This document shows, one piece after another, positions 7,620 through 20,902 of a stretch of DNA of 64,000 nucleotides; positions within the stretch are counted from its first letter, which is position 1; each line of letters begins with the position of its first letter. The notes beneath the pieces were generated by a model. That model was not told where the DNA came from. It saw nothing but the letters and a program-made list of their open reading frames with translations, and did not search any database. The position numbers were made by a program, and so were the translations under genes. Origin of the DNA: Nocardia vulneris (GTDB taxonomy: Bacteria > Actinomycetota > Actinomycetes > Mycobacteriales > Mycobacteriaceae); assembly GCF_001613425.1 (NCBI RefSeq), contig NZ_BDCI01000017.1, forward strand, positions 434,001-498,000, read 5' to 3'.

Positions 7620-9074
7620 ATGCGTGCCGTGCCCGACCTGCTCGCCGCGCTGCCGACCGGACTGTGGATCGGCGGCACCGCGGAACCCGCGAGCGACGGC
7701 CGCACCTTTTCCGTCGAGAATCCGGCCACCGGCGCGACCCTGCTCGAGGTCGCCGACGCCACGGCCGCCGACGGCGCCCGCGCGCTCGATGCGGCCGCCG
7801 CCGCGCAGGCGGGGTGGGCCCGCACACCGTCACGCGAGCGGGCCGAGATCTTGCGCCGCGCTTGGGAACTCGTGATCGCACGACGTGACGACTTCGCCCT
7901 GGTGATGACCCTGGAGATGGGCAAACCGCTGGCCGAGAGCTACGGCGAGCTCACCTACGGCGCGGAGTTCCTGCGCTGGTTCGCCGAGGAGGCCGTGCGC
8001 GTACACGGCCGATACACGCACTCCCCCACCGGCACCGGACGCATCCTGGTCACCAAGCGGCCGGTCGGCCCGACCCTGGCCATCACCCCGTGGAACTTCC
8101 CGCTGGCGATGGGTACCCGGAAGATCGCGCCCGCGCTCGCCGCGGGCTGCACGATGGTGCTCAAACCGGCCGCGGAGACACCGCTGACCATGCTGCTGCT
8201 CGGGCAGGTCTTCGCCGACGCGGGGTTGCCCGCGGGCGTGCTGTCGATCGTGCCGACGAGCGACGCGGCCCGGCTCACCGATCCGATGTTCCGCGACGAC
8301 CGGCTCCGCAAAGTGACCTTCACCGGATCCACGGCTGTCGGCAAACGCCTACTGGCGCAATCATCTTCGCGCGTGCTGCGCACCTCGATGGAGCTCGGTG
8401 GCAACGCGCCGTTCCTGGTGTTCGCCGACGCCGATATCGACGCCGCGGTGGCCGGCGCCATGGCCGCGAAAATGCGCAACACCGGCGAGGCCTGCACAGC
8501 AGCCAATCGCTTCCTGGTCGCGGACGCGGTGCGCGCGGAGTTCACCGCGAAGCTGACCGACCGCATGCGGGCATTGAAGATCGGCGCGGGCGACTCGGAC
8601 GGAGTCCAAGTCGGGCCGTTGATCAGCGCGAAACAGCGCGGCACCGTGTCCGAGCTGGTCCAGGACGCGACGGACAAGGGCGCGCAGGTGGCGACCGGGG
8701 GCGCGAGCCTGCCCGGCGCAGGCTACTTCTACGCGCCGACCGTACTGTCCGAAGTGCCGCCCACCGCCCGCATCCTGCGCGAGGAGGTGTTCGGCCCGGT
8801 CGCCGCGATCACCGGATTCGCCGACGAGGACGCCGCGATCGCCGCCGCCAATGACACCGAATATGGCTTGGCCGCATACCTTTACACCACCGACCTGGAT
8901 CGTGCGCTGCGGGTCGCCGAGCGTCTCGAAGCCGGCATGGTCGGCATCAATCGCGGCGTCGTCTCCGATGTGGCCGCGCCGTTCGGCGGCGTCAAGGAAT
9001 CCGGCCTCGGCCGGGAAGCGGGCACCGAAGGCATCGAGGAGTACCTCGAAACCACCTATCTCGCGCTGCCGTAA
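7620..9074 (+). CDS. NAD(P)-dependent aldehyde dehydrogenase, succinate-semialdehyde type
   Basis: A 484-residue aldehyde dehydrogenase. The Rossmann region shows ITPWNFPLAM and FTGSTAVGKRL; the catalytic glutamate lies in MELGGNAPF and the nucleophile is Cys292 in NTGEACTAANRF. The TAANRF context and the length fit the succinate-semialdehyde/glutarate-semialdehyde group (GabD-like). The family oxidises aldehydes to acids. If the upstream aminotransferase yields 4,5-dioxovalerate, this enzyme could give 2-oxoglutarate; succinic semialdehyde from a ThDP decarboxylase is another option. Start ATG 7620 has an AACGAGGAG ribosome site. Unlike the tight joins upstream, 75 bases and a stem-loop separate it from the aminotransferase. 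Confidence 0.88.
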   Translation: MRAVPDLLAALPTGLWIGGTAEPASDGRTFSVENPATGATLLEVADATAADGARALDAAAAAQAGWARTPSRERAEILRRAWELVIARRDDFALVMTLEMGKPLAESYGELTYGAEFLRWFAEEAVRVHGRYTHSPTGTGRILVTKRPVGPTLAITPWNFPLAMGTRKIAPALAAGCTMVLKPAAETPLTMLLLGQVFADAGLPAGVLSIVPTSDAARLTDPMFRDDRLRKVTFTGSTAVGKRLLAQSSSRVLRTSMELGGNAPFLVFADADIDAAVAGAMAAKMRNTGEACTAANRFLVADAVRAEFTAKLTDRMRALKIGAGDSDGVQVGPLISAKQRGTVSELVQDATDKGAQVATGGASLPGAGYFYAPTVLSEVPPTARILREEVFGPVAAITGFADEDAAIAAANDTEYGLAAYLYTTDLDRALRVAERLEAGMVGINRGVVSDVAAPFGGVKESGLGREAGTEGIEEYLETTYLALP

Positions 9075-9400
9075 CCGCGGGGAATATAACCCACGCGCGG
9101 GCCGCCCGTCGCACTTTCACCGACTGGGCAGCGGAACGTTATTCCTTGTTGCCCAATCGAATTCGTGTCGTTACCATCCGAATTAAAAGGTAAATATTGA
9201 TAATTCTGCTGCGCGCGGGGAGTTAGCGGGCATACGATCTGAGCTGTTCGAAACACACTGTCGGGTAACCAGATTCACCTGTGTTCAAACCCAGTTCGTG
9301 ACCGGCTCGCACGCCGGTTGCCGGTCCGTTGTGAATAATCCGAGGACTCGAACGCTCCACTATCGAACGTCCCGGGACAATTTCTAGGTGAGGATCAGCC
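9075..9400. other. 326-base intergenic region with AT-rich promoter-like stretch
   Basis: No gene is visible. Bases about 9140-9205 are much richer in A and T than the surroundings, including GAATTAAAAGGTAAATATTG, and probably hold the promoter of the encapsulin-geosmin operon. I cannot place -35 and -10 elements with confidence and see no clear operator or terminator hairpin. Confidence 0.4.
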
Positions 9401-10807
9401 ATGACAATGGAAATGTCCGCACATACCGAGACGACCGTGCGCAGGAGTCTCAGTACCACTGCCGCACACCAGTTGTCGACCACCACCAAGTCCGAACCCC
9501 AGATGCAGGGTATCACCTCGCGCTGGCTCACCCGCATGCTGCCATGGACGCAGGTCAACGGCGGTGTGTACCGGGTCAACCGGCGCCTCACGCACACCGT
9601 GGGCAACGGCGAGGTCGAGTTCGCCGTGGACGGCTCCACCGCCAAGGTGATCCCGCTGGAACTGTGTGAACTGCCCGCACTGCACGACTTCACCGATGAG
9701 GACGTGCTGCGCGCACTGGCCCGCCGGTTCGAACAGCGCGAATTCGAACCCGGCAGCGTGGTAGCCGAATTCGGCAATCCGATGAATCAGGTCATGCTGA
9801 TCGTGCACGGAAAATTGAGCAAGCTCGGCTCCGGCGAATACGGTGAAAACACACTCCTCGGTATGCTGGCCGGTGGCAATTTCTTCGGCGATCAGAGCCT
9901 CACGGACTCTTCCGCCATTTGGCCGGTCACCGTCAAGACGCAAACCAAAACCACGATGCTGGTGCTGAGCCGGCCGGCGCTGGAGGAAATACTCGACAAC
10001 GCGCCCGCGCTGCGCGAACACCTCGCCCGGGTCGCCGACGCCTCGTCACGGCCGCAGAACAAACAGGGCGAGGCCGCGATCGAGATCTCGTCCGGGCACA
10101 GCGGTGAGCCCGAATTGCTCGGCACCTTCGTCGATTACGACGCCAGCCCCCGCGAATACGAACTGAGCCTGGCGCAGAGCGTGCTGCGCGTGCACACCAG
10201 GGTCGCCGACCTGTTCAACGATCCGATGAACCAGACCCAGCAGCAGTTGCGGCTCACCATCGAGGCGCTCTACGAACGCCGCGAATACGATCTGCTCAAC
10301 AACGCCGACTTCGGCCTGCTGCACAACTGCGATCTCAAACAGCGCATCTACACCGAATCCGGCCCGCCCACCCCGGACGACATGGACGAACTGCTCAGCA
10401 TGCGCCGCAGCACGAAACTCTTTCTCGCACACCCGAAAGCCATCGCCGCCTTCGGACGCGAATGCAGCAAACGCGGCCTGTATCCCGACCCCGTCGACGT
10501 GGACGGCCACCGCGTACCCGCCTGGCGCGGGGTGCCGATCTTCCCGTGCAGCAAGATCCCGGTCAGCGACACCGCCACCACCTCGATCCTGGCCATGCGC
10601 ACCGGCGAGAAAGACCAGGGTGTCATCGGCCTGCACCAGACCGGGCTGCCGGACGAATACGAGCCCAGCCTCAACGTCCGGTTCAAGGGGATCGATGATC
10701 AATCGATCATCTCGTACCTGGTCAGCTGCTACTACTCCGCTGCCGTGCTGGTGCCCGACGCGCTCGGCGCGCTGGACAACGTCCTGGTCGCCCGGCCCAC
10801 CGACTGA
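9401..10807 (+). CDS. Family 2B encapsulin shell protein with cNMP-binding-like domain
   Basis: A 468-residue protein matching family 2B encapsulins: an HK97-fold shell protein of the SrpI type with a cyclic-nucleotide-binding-like domain inserted near the N-terminus. Residues about 105-200 form the cNMP-fold part ([39 protein letters not shown]). From about 230 on it is the shell domain ([32 protein letters not shown] as landmark across two lines, [40 protein letters not shown]). Such shells enclose terpenoid enzymes in actinomycetes (established). Here it opens an operon of prenyl synthase, geosmin synthase and MEP enzymes. Start ATG 9401 has GTGAGGAT upstream. Whether the cNMP domain binds a nucleotide is not evident. 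Confidence 0.88.
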   Translation: MTMEMSAHTETTVRRSLSTTAAHQLSTTTKSEPQMQGITSRWLTRMLPWTQVNGGVYRVNRRLTHTVGNGEVEFAVDGSTAKVIPLELCELPALHDFTDEDVLRALARRFEQREFEPGSVVAEFGNPMNQVMLIVHGKLSKLGSGEYGENTLLGMLAGGNFFGDQSLTDSSAIWPVTVKTQTKTTMLVLSRPALEEILDNAPALREHLARVADASSRPQNKQGEAAIEISSGHSGEPELLGTFVDYDASPREYELSLAQSVLRVHTRVADLFNDPMNQTQQQLRLTIEALYERREYDLLNNADFGLLHNCDLKQRIYTESGPPTPDDMDELLSMRRSTKLFLAHPKAIAAFGRECSKRGLYPDPVDVDGHRVPAWRGVPIFPCSKIPVSDTATTSILAMRTGEKDQGVIGLHQTGLPDEYEPSLNVRFKGIDDQSIISYLVSCYYSAAVLVPDALGALDNVLVARPTD

Positions 10808-10886
10808 CCGTCGCACAGCACCGTTCCCGGCGGGTGGACCAGCCGTCCCCCGCGTCACGACCCGATAGGGGGAGGTGGGTGGACCG

Positions 10887-15164
<4,278 letters not shown>

Positions 15165-15168
<4 letters not shown>

Positions 15169-16289
15169 CGATCGAGGAACTCGGCCTGCCCGCTGTGCGC
15201 ACGCGTGCGCGCAGCCGCCGGTTGAACATCGGCGGCGTCCCGGTCGGCGGCGGTGCACCCGTCTCCGTGCAGACCATGACCACCACGCGCACCGCGGACG
15301 TCGACGCCACCCTGCAGCAGATCGCGGCCGTGACGGCGGCGGGCTGCGATATCGTCCGGGTCGCCGTGCCCACCCCGGACGACGCGGCCGCGCTACCCGC
15401 CATCGTCGCCCGCTCGCCGCTGCCGGTGATCGCCGACATCCACTTCCAGCCGCGCTACGTCTTCGCCGCGATCGACGCGGGATGTGCCGCGGTGCGCGTG
15501 AATCCCGGCAATATCAAGCAATTCGACGATCGGGTCGGTGAGATCGCCACCGCCGCGAGCGCGGCGGGCATTCCGATCCGGGTCGGCGTGAACGCGGGCT
15601 CGCTCGACCCGCGGGTGCTCGCCAAACACGGCTCGGCGACCGCGGCCGCGCTCGCGGAATCCGCGCTGCACGAGGCGGCGCTGTTCGAGGAGCACGGATT
15701 CACCGATCTCAAGATCGCGGTCAAACACCACGATCCGCGCACCATGATCGCGGCGAATCGGCTACTCGCGCAACGCTGTGACTATCCGCTGCACCTCGGG
15801 GTCACCGAGGCGGGGCCGCTGTTCCAGGGCACCATCAAGTCGGCGGTCGCCTTCGCGATCCTGCTCGGCGAGGGGATCGGCGACACCATCCGGGTCTCGA
15901 TCTCCGCGCCGCCGGTCGAGCAGGTGAAGGCGGGCTGTCACATCCTGCAATCGCTCGGGCTGCGGCCGCGCAAGCTCGAGATCGTCTCCTGCCCGGGCTG
16001 CGGCCGATTGCAGGTCGATATCCATCGGCTGGCCGCCGAGGTGGAGGCGGCCTTCGACGGTTTCCCGCACCCGCTGCGCGTCGCGGTGATGGGCTGCGTC
16101 GTGAACGGGCCGGGCGAGGCGCGCGAGGCCGACCTCGGCGTCTCCTCCGGCAATGGGAAAGGGCAGATCTTCGTGCGGGGCAAGGTCATTCGCACGGTTC
16201 CGGAGAGTCAGATCGTCGAAACGCTGGTGGCCGAGGCGGTCGCGCTCACCCAGCACCTCGAACACACACCGGCGGAAGGGATCTCATGA
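15165..16289 (+). CDS. ispG: 4-hydroxy-3-methylbut-2-en-1-yl diphosphate synthase IspG
   Basis: A 374-residue iron-sulfur enzyme that makes HMBPP from MEcPP, the step before IspH. The N-terminal TIM-barrel part shows [14 protein letters not shown] and VIADIHF; the C-terminal cluster domain has Cys276 and Cys279 (SCPGCGR), Cys311 ([15 protein letters not shown]) and Glu318. This is the short two-domain bacterial form. The start overlaps the ispH stop and the stop overlaps the next gene (both ATGA), so translation is coupled through the run of isoprenoid genes. Confidence 0.96.
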
Positions 16290-17356
16290 CGACCACCCGG
16301 GTCGAGCAGGCACCCGTCGATCTGGCCGCGACCCGGATCAGAGTCGACGGTGTGCTGGACCGATTCCTGCGCGGCAAGGCGAGCGCCGATCCGACGCTGC
16401 CCGGGGAGATCACCGACACGCTGCGCGCGTTCCTGTTCGCGGGCGGCAAGCGGATTCGCCCGCTGCTCTGCGTGCTCGGCTGGCATGCCGCGCACGGCGC
16501 GACACCGGTGCCACAGCCGGTGATCCAGGTCGCCGCCGCGCTCGAACTGTTCCATGCGGCGGTGCTGATCCACGACGACATCATCGACAACAGCGATACC
16601 CGTCGCGACCACCCCACGGTGCACCGCGCGCTGACCGCGCTGCATCCCGAGCGCCGCGACCCGGCACGGTTCGGCAGGCACGCCGCGATCGTCCTCGGCG
16701 ATCTGGCCATGGTCTGGTCCGCGGAGCTGCTGCACACCGCGCGACTGACCGGGCGGCAACTGCGCACCGCGCTCGAGGTGCTCGACGGGATGCGCGCCGA
16801 CGTCATGTACGGCCAGTATCTCGATCTGCTCACCACCGCGTGCCCCTCCGGCGACCTCGACCGCGCGCTCGACATCATCCGGTACAAGACGGCGTCCTAC
16901 ACCTGCGAGCGCCCACTGGTCCTGGGCGCGCTGCTCGCCGATCCCGCGCCCGGCATTCCCGCGGCGCTGGCCGCGTACGCCCGGCCGCTCGGCGAGGCGT
17001 TCCAGCTCCGGGACGATCTGCTCGGCGTCTACGGCGATCCGGCGCGGACCGGCAAATCCAATATCGAGGATCTGCGCGAGGGCAAGCACACCGCGCTGGT
17101 CGCGCTGGCGTTCACGCACGCGGACCCCGAGCAGTCCGCACGGTTGTCCGCGATGCTCGGTGATCCGTCGCTCGACGAGCAGCAGGCTGCCGAATGTCGC
17201 GAAATCCTCTGCGCGACAGCGCTCGCGCGGGTCGAGGGCATGATCCGCACCAGGTCCGAGCAGGCGTATCAGGCGCTCGAGCAGGCACCGATCCCCCTCG
17301 CGGTGATCCGGACATTGCAGCACCTCGCGGACGACGCGATCGCCCGCACCGGATAG
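16286..17356 (+). CDS. Second polyprenyl diphosphate synthase (FPP/GGPP type)
   Basis: A 356-residue trans-prenyltransferase of the actinomycete IdsA/GGPP-synthase type. The first aspartate motif is [17 protein letters not shown] (Asp97, 98, 101) and the second is [13 protein letters not shown] (Asp243, 244), followed by [14 protein letters not shown]. It differs clearly from the prenyl synthase at 10887, for example by an Asn-Ser insertion after the first motif and a longer, more typical N-terminus. Two prenyl synthases in one operon suggest a division between free and encapsulated enzyme, or between chain lengths; sequence alone does not say which. ATGA overlap with ispG. Confidence 0.92.
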   Translation: MTTTRVEQAPVDLAATRIRVDGVLDRFLRGKASADPTLPGEITDTLRAFLFAGGKRIRPLLCVLGWHAAHGATPVPQPVIQVAAALELFHAAVLIHDDIIDNSDTRRDHPTVHRALTALHPERRDPARFGRHAAIVLGDLAMVWSAELLHTARLTGRQLRTALEVLDGMRADVMYGQYLDLLTTACPSGDLDRALDIIRYKTASYTCERPLVLGALLADPAPGIPAALAAYARPLGEAFQLRDDLLGVYGDPARTGKSNIEDLREGKHTALVALAFTHADPEQSARLSAMLGDPSLDEQQAAECREILCATALARVEGMIRTRSEQAYQALEQAPIPLAVIRTLQHLADDAIARTG

Positions 17357-17417
17357 GGCGCGTCATGCCCACAGAATGCCGCGCACCGTTGGTGCCCAGA
17401 AGAATCGGAGCCCTGTC

Positions 17418-18179
17418 ATGATCGAAGAGATCGGCGTACCGCTCGCCGTCGGGGTGATCGCGGTACTCGTCTTCGTCGTCGGCGCACGATTGCGCGCGCT
17501 GGTGTGGCGCAAGCCGGAGAACGGGGACTCCGGGTCGGTGACGCTCGAGCTGATCAGCACGCTGTTCATGGCGGTCGCCGCGTTCGTGGTGGTGATCTGC
17601 TGGCAGCAATTCGACAACGCGCACAATCACACCGTCGCCGAATCGAAGTCGCTGGTCGACGTGTACTCGGCGGCGCACGCGATGCCCGAACCCGCACACA
17701 GCGAAATCCAAGGGCTGGTGCGCGAATACACCGAACAGGTGGTCACCACCGAATGGGCGGTGATGGACCGGGACCGTCGCCTCGATCAGGGCACCCAGGA
17801 CATCCTCGACACCCTGCGCGATACCGTGCTCGCCGTCCAGTCCGAGGATACCGCGGTCACCGATCAGCGCGAGATCGCGTTGGCGGCACTGGACGCGGCG
17901 GGCCAGGCACGGCACGACCGTGCTCTCGATGCACAGCTGGGCATGCCCGGATTCCTCTACGGCGCATTGTGGTTCGGCACGATCCTGCTGCTGTGCAGTT
18001 CGGTGCTGGCCGGCGTCGAGGTGAGCGCGCGCAGCGTGGCGATGACGGCGCTGCTGGGCGTCGTGATCGGCGCGGCGATCCTGGCGATCTACCGGCTCGA
18101 CCGGCCGTTCGCCGGCGGAAACGTCGTCTCCAAGGACGCTTTCGAACTGGCGCTGGCCCGCTTCCAGCACATCACCTAG
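17418..18179 (+). CDS. DUF4239-like membrane protein
   Basis: A 253-residue protein with one N-terminal membrane helix (PLAVGVIAVLVFVVGARL), a second near residue 45-65 (LISTLFMAVAAFVVVICW), a soluble stretch of about 110 residues and two C-terminal helices (LYGALWFGTILLLCSSVLAG, ALLGVVIGAAILAIY). This layout fits the DUF4239/bestrophin-like family, whose function is not established. ATG 17418 has CGGAG seven bases upstream, which favours it over an in-frame ATG at 17376. It lies 61 bases after the prenyl synthase on the same strand and could be the last gene of that transcript; no functional link is evident. Confidence 0.7.
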   Translation: MIEEIGVPLAVGVIAVLVFVVGARLRALVWRKPENGDSGSVTLELISTLFMAVAAFVVVICWQQFDNAHNHTVAESKSLVDVYSAAHAMPEPAHSEIQGLVREYTEQVVTTEWAVMDRDRRLDQGTQDILDTLRDTVLAVQSEDTAVTDQREIALAALDAAGQARHDRALDAQLGMPGFLYGALWFGTILLLCSSVLAGVEVSARSVAMTALLGVVIGAAILAIYRLDRPFAGGNVVSKDAFELALARFQHIT

Positions 18180-18215
18180 CGGCCCCGGCCAGTCACGAAA
18201 GATGGATGTCTGCAT

Positions 18216-19271
18216 ATGTCGCTGGATCCTGATGTACCTCGAACACGCAGGGCTACAAAAGGACTCGCCGTAGTGCCGGTTGCCTTCGCCCTACTGACCG
18301 GACACCCTGTAGTGTCCGCCGACCCGCACACCGATATTTGGCCGCCACTCGGCGAGATCGTCACGGGCAGTGCGTCGTCCGTTCCAGGAGCTGACAGCAT
18401 CCCCTCCGAGCCGGACTCGAGCACTGCGTCGTCGGGGCCGGACTCGAACAGTGCGTCTCCCGGGTGGGACACCGGCAGTTCGTCTCCGAGCCAGGGACCG
18501 GGCAGTGCGAGCCCTGACGGCATCGCGACCGGAAGCGCCTCTGTCGGTACCGAATTGAGTCTCGGACCGGCACCGGCTGCAGGATTGCCGCATAGCGGCA
18601 GTGCCGGAACGGGCAGTGCCGGAACGGAGGTTTCCGGTAGCGAGGTCGAACCCGCCGTCGGTATGGAACTCGCGCTTCCGGAACCGGCCGCGGCGCCTCC
18701 GGTCGCCGAGACTCCGCTCGTGCCACCGGATCTGGATTCCGACACGGTGCGAACCGCGTGCGCGGGCAGCGCTGTGGCGGGGCTGTCGTTGATCGTGGCG
18801 GGCATCCTCACCGGCAGCGGTCGCGGCGTCGGCTCCAGCCTCGGCTCCAGTTTGTCCGGACTCGGCAGCGCCGTGGGTAGCGCCGGCGTGGGCAGTGCCG
18901 CGGTCGGGAGCGCCGCGGTGGGCAGCGCGGCGGTCGGCAGCGCCATGACCGGCAGTGGGCTGGCCTGCCTGCTCTGGCCACAGGAGTTGCCGCCGTTCCC
19001 CGGCCTCCCCTTGGATCTCACTCCGCCCGCCGTCGCGGCCCCGATTCTGCCGACCCAGTTCCCCGACATCCTCGAAGCCCCACCGATCTCCCCACCCCTC
19101 CCCCGCCAGCAGCCGGTCCTATCCCCGCCCTCACTTCACCGCGAAGCGGTCCCCCCCGCCGGCGACCCGGTCGCCTGGAACATGCTGCAACTCGTCACGG
19201 TCATGCTGGTCGTCGTCATCGGCACCGTCCGCACCGGTGCCACCTACACTCGCAGGCACAAGCACGACTAG
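18216..19271 (+). CDS. Exported Ser/Gly/Ala-rich low-complexity protein
   Basis: Not recognised. A 351-residue reading frame with a signal-peptide-like N-terminus (basic residues, then LAVVPVAFALLTG, with a possible cut after VVSA), a long Ser-Gly-Ala-Pro-rich segment, a hydrophobic segment near residue 190-205, a run of GSAAV-type pentapeptides, a Pro-rich part, and a C-terminal membrane helix (LQLVTVMLVVVIGTVRTGA) ending in a basic tail. This suggests a cell-envelope protein. The opposite strand is also open over most of the length, so strand choice rests on the signal peptide and C-terminal anchor. The ribosome site is weak (GATGGA). Confidence 0.55.
   Translation: MSLDPDVPRTRRATKGLAVVPVAFALLTGHPVVSADPHTDIWPPLGEIVTGSASSVPGADSIPSEPDSSTASSGPDSNSASPGWDTGSSSPSQGPGSASPDGIATGSASVGTELSLGPAPAAGLPHSGSAGTGSAGTEVSGSEVEPAVGMELALPEPAAAPPVAETPLVPPDLDSDTVRTACAGSAVAGLSLIVAGILTGSGRGVGSSLGSSLSGLGSAVGSAGVGSAAVGSAAVGSAAVGSAMTGSGLACLLWPQELPPFPGLPLDLTPPAVAAPILPTQFPDILEAPPISPPLPRQQPVLSPPSLHREAVPPAGDPVAWNMLQLVTVMLVVVIGTVRTGATYTRRHKHD
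18876..18950 (+). repeat. Five 15-bp tandem repeats encoding GSAxV units
   Basis: Five consecutive 15-base units (GGYAGYGCCGSSGTS type) encode GSAGV, GSAAV, GSAAV, GSAAV and GSAMT; a 12-base unit precedes them at 18864. They differ mostly at third positions, which suggests selection on the encoded peptide rather than recent slippage. Confidence 0.75.
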
Positions 19272-19304
19272 CCGCCGTGTTTCCTGGGATTCCTTCCGTT
19301 CGGG

Positions 19305-20678
19305 CTAGTCCCGGGTTTGCCAGCCTGCTGGGTCGACGCCGCCGGGGATGGGGGCGGCGGGTTCGTAGGGGGCGCGGGTGAGGATGTAGCTGACGAGTTC
19401 GAGGCGTTGGGGGGTGCCTTGGGGGTCGCGGATGATGTCGAGGCGTTCGCCGGCGTAGTAGCCGTCCAGGCCGGTCCAGGAGCCGTCGGGTTCGGGGCGG
19501 AAGCGGGATTCGCGGCCGCCGTGGGCGAGGGCGGTGAGTTCGAGGTGGCCGTCGGCGCGCAGGCGCAGGGCGAGGGAGGCGGTGCCCCAGTACCAGGTTC
19601 CGGTGAGCGCCAACAGGTTCGGGTCCACTGCGGTGGCGGGGAGCCATTCTTCGGGCAACGTGGGTTCGTGCTCGGCCAGGATGTCGAGCAGGCCGGTGGC
19701 CAGTTTGCCCCGGATGCCGCCGTAGGTGGTGTTGCACAGGAACAGCACGCCTGTGCGGTCTTTGGGGTCGGCCCAGACGGTGGAGATGAAGCCGGGCATG
19801 GCTCCGGTGTGCCCGGCCAGCCGGCGGCCGTCGTGGCGCTGCAACTGGAAGCCGAGTCCGTAGCCGGAATTCCATTCGTCGCCGTCCTCGACCGTGGCGG
19901 GGGCACGCATCTCCTCGAGCGTGTCGGCGGCGAGCACGTCGCCGGTGTCGCCGCCGACGAACGCGGCCCAGCGCGCCAGATCGCTTACCGTGGACCACAG
20001 TTGGCCGGCCGCGCCCATCGCTCCGTTGTCGTGGGACGGCTCGGTCAGCACCACGTCGGCCCACGGGTGCACGGCCGCGCCGGTGGCGTGCGGGGCCACG
20101 GGTGCGGCGGTGGTGCGGTCCATGCCCAGCGGGGCAAGGACTTCGGCGCGCAAGGCCGCGAACCAGCTCTGCCCGCGCACCCGGGCGACCAGTTCGCCGA
20201 GCGCGGCGAAGCCGACGTTCGAGTAGTGGAACCGCCGGCCGGCGCGATGCAGCAGCGCCTTGCTGCCCGCGTCGACGTCCAAGCTGTCCGCGAGTTCGGC
20301 CCATTGCGGGCCCGCGGTGCGCTCCCACCAGTCGCCGGGCGATTCGGCGCGCAGTCCTGCGGTATGCGAAAGCAGTTGGGCCACAGTTCGATCCCCGACC
20401 GGCGCGCCGGGCACATGCTTGGCCACCGGGTCGGCCAGGTCGAGCTTGCCCTCGTCGCGCAGACGCAGCACCATGGTGGCCACCATCGACTTGGTGATCG
20501 AGCCGATGCGGTACTGGGTGTCGATGGTCGGCGCGCTCGCACCGACCCGCCCCCTGGCCCCCGACCACACCAGTTGCCCGTCTCGCACGACGGCGGCGAT
20601 CAGCGAGGGCACCCGGTACTCGGCCTGCTCGACGGCAACCCGATGCAGCAACGCCCGTTCGGTCGATGGCAACAGCAT
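19305..20678 (-). CDS. Serine hydrolase, class C beta-lactamase/esterase fold
   Basis: A 457-residue penicillin-binding-protein-like hydrolase. The SxxK nucleophile motif is Ser60-Ile-Thr-Lys63 (YRIGSITKSM), the YxN motif is Tyr152-Ser-Asn154 (FHYSNVGF), and HTG in LAGHTGAMPGF stands for the third motif. No signal peptide is seen, so the enzyme is probably cytoplasmic. The family ranges from DD-peptidases to esterases, and the C-terminal 120 residues form an extra beta-rich domain. Start ATG 20678 has GAAGGGAAG upstream. It is not in an obvious operon; the substrate is unknown. Confidence 0.87.
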   Translation of the reverse strand: MLLPSTERALLHRVAVEQAEYRVPSLIAAVVRDGQLVWSGARGRVGASAPTIDTQYRIGSITKSMVATMVLRLRDEGKLDLADPVAKHVPGAPVGDRTVAQLLSHTAGLRAESPGDWWERTAGPQWAELADSLDVDAGSKALLHRAGRRFHYSNVGFAALGELVARVRGQSWFAALRAEVLAPLGMDRTTAAPVAPHATGAAVHPWADVVLTEPSHDNGAMGAAGQLWSTVSDLARWAAFVGGDTGDVLAADTLEEMRAPATVEDGDEWNSGYGLGFQLQRHDGRRLAGHTGAMPGFISTVWADPKDRTGVLFLCNTTYGGIRGKLATGLLDILAEHEPTLPEEWLPATAVDPNLLALTGTWYWGTASLALRLRADGHLELTALAHGGRESRFRPEPDGSWTGLDGYYAGERLDIIRDPQGTPQRLELVSYILTRAPYEPAAPIPGGVDPAGWQTRD

Positions 20679-20902
20679 CTACGACTTCCCTTCACACGCT
20701 CGGTAATCAGCCCGACCGACCCGGGCACGGCAACTCCGCACGATCCGCCCCGCAGTAGGCCGACCCCAGAGTAGCGCCGAGGATGCCGCCCGGCCCGCCC
20801 CCGCAACGGGCTCGCGCCCCGCAACCCATGCGAGGTCGGCGTACTCCGCGCCGTCATAGGTCGGCGTCGAGGGCGCCGCTTCGACCCGCACACGCGGCGC
20901 GA

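Noticed and set aside
3764-9074. Classical C5N-forming antibiotic cluster
   Set aside because: No acyl-CoA ligase or amide synthase and no polyketide synthase genes are seen in the window, so ALAS alone does not support it.
18876-18950. Possible CRISPR or VNTR array
   Set aside because: Units are 15 bases with no spacers and keep the reading frame, so this is coding repeat sequence.
18176-19069. Minus-strand ALPTA-repeat open frame as the real gene
   Set aside because: The plus-strand frame has a signal peptide and C-terminal anchor and fits the direction of the preceding gene. Kept as a possibility in the findings, not as a feature.
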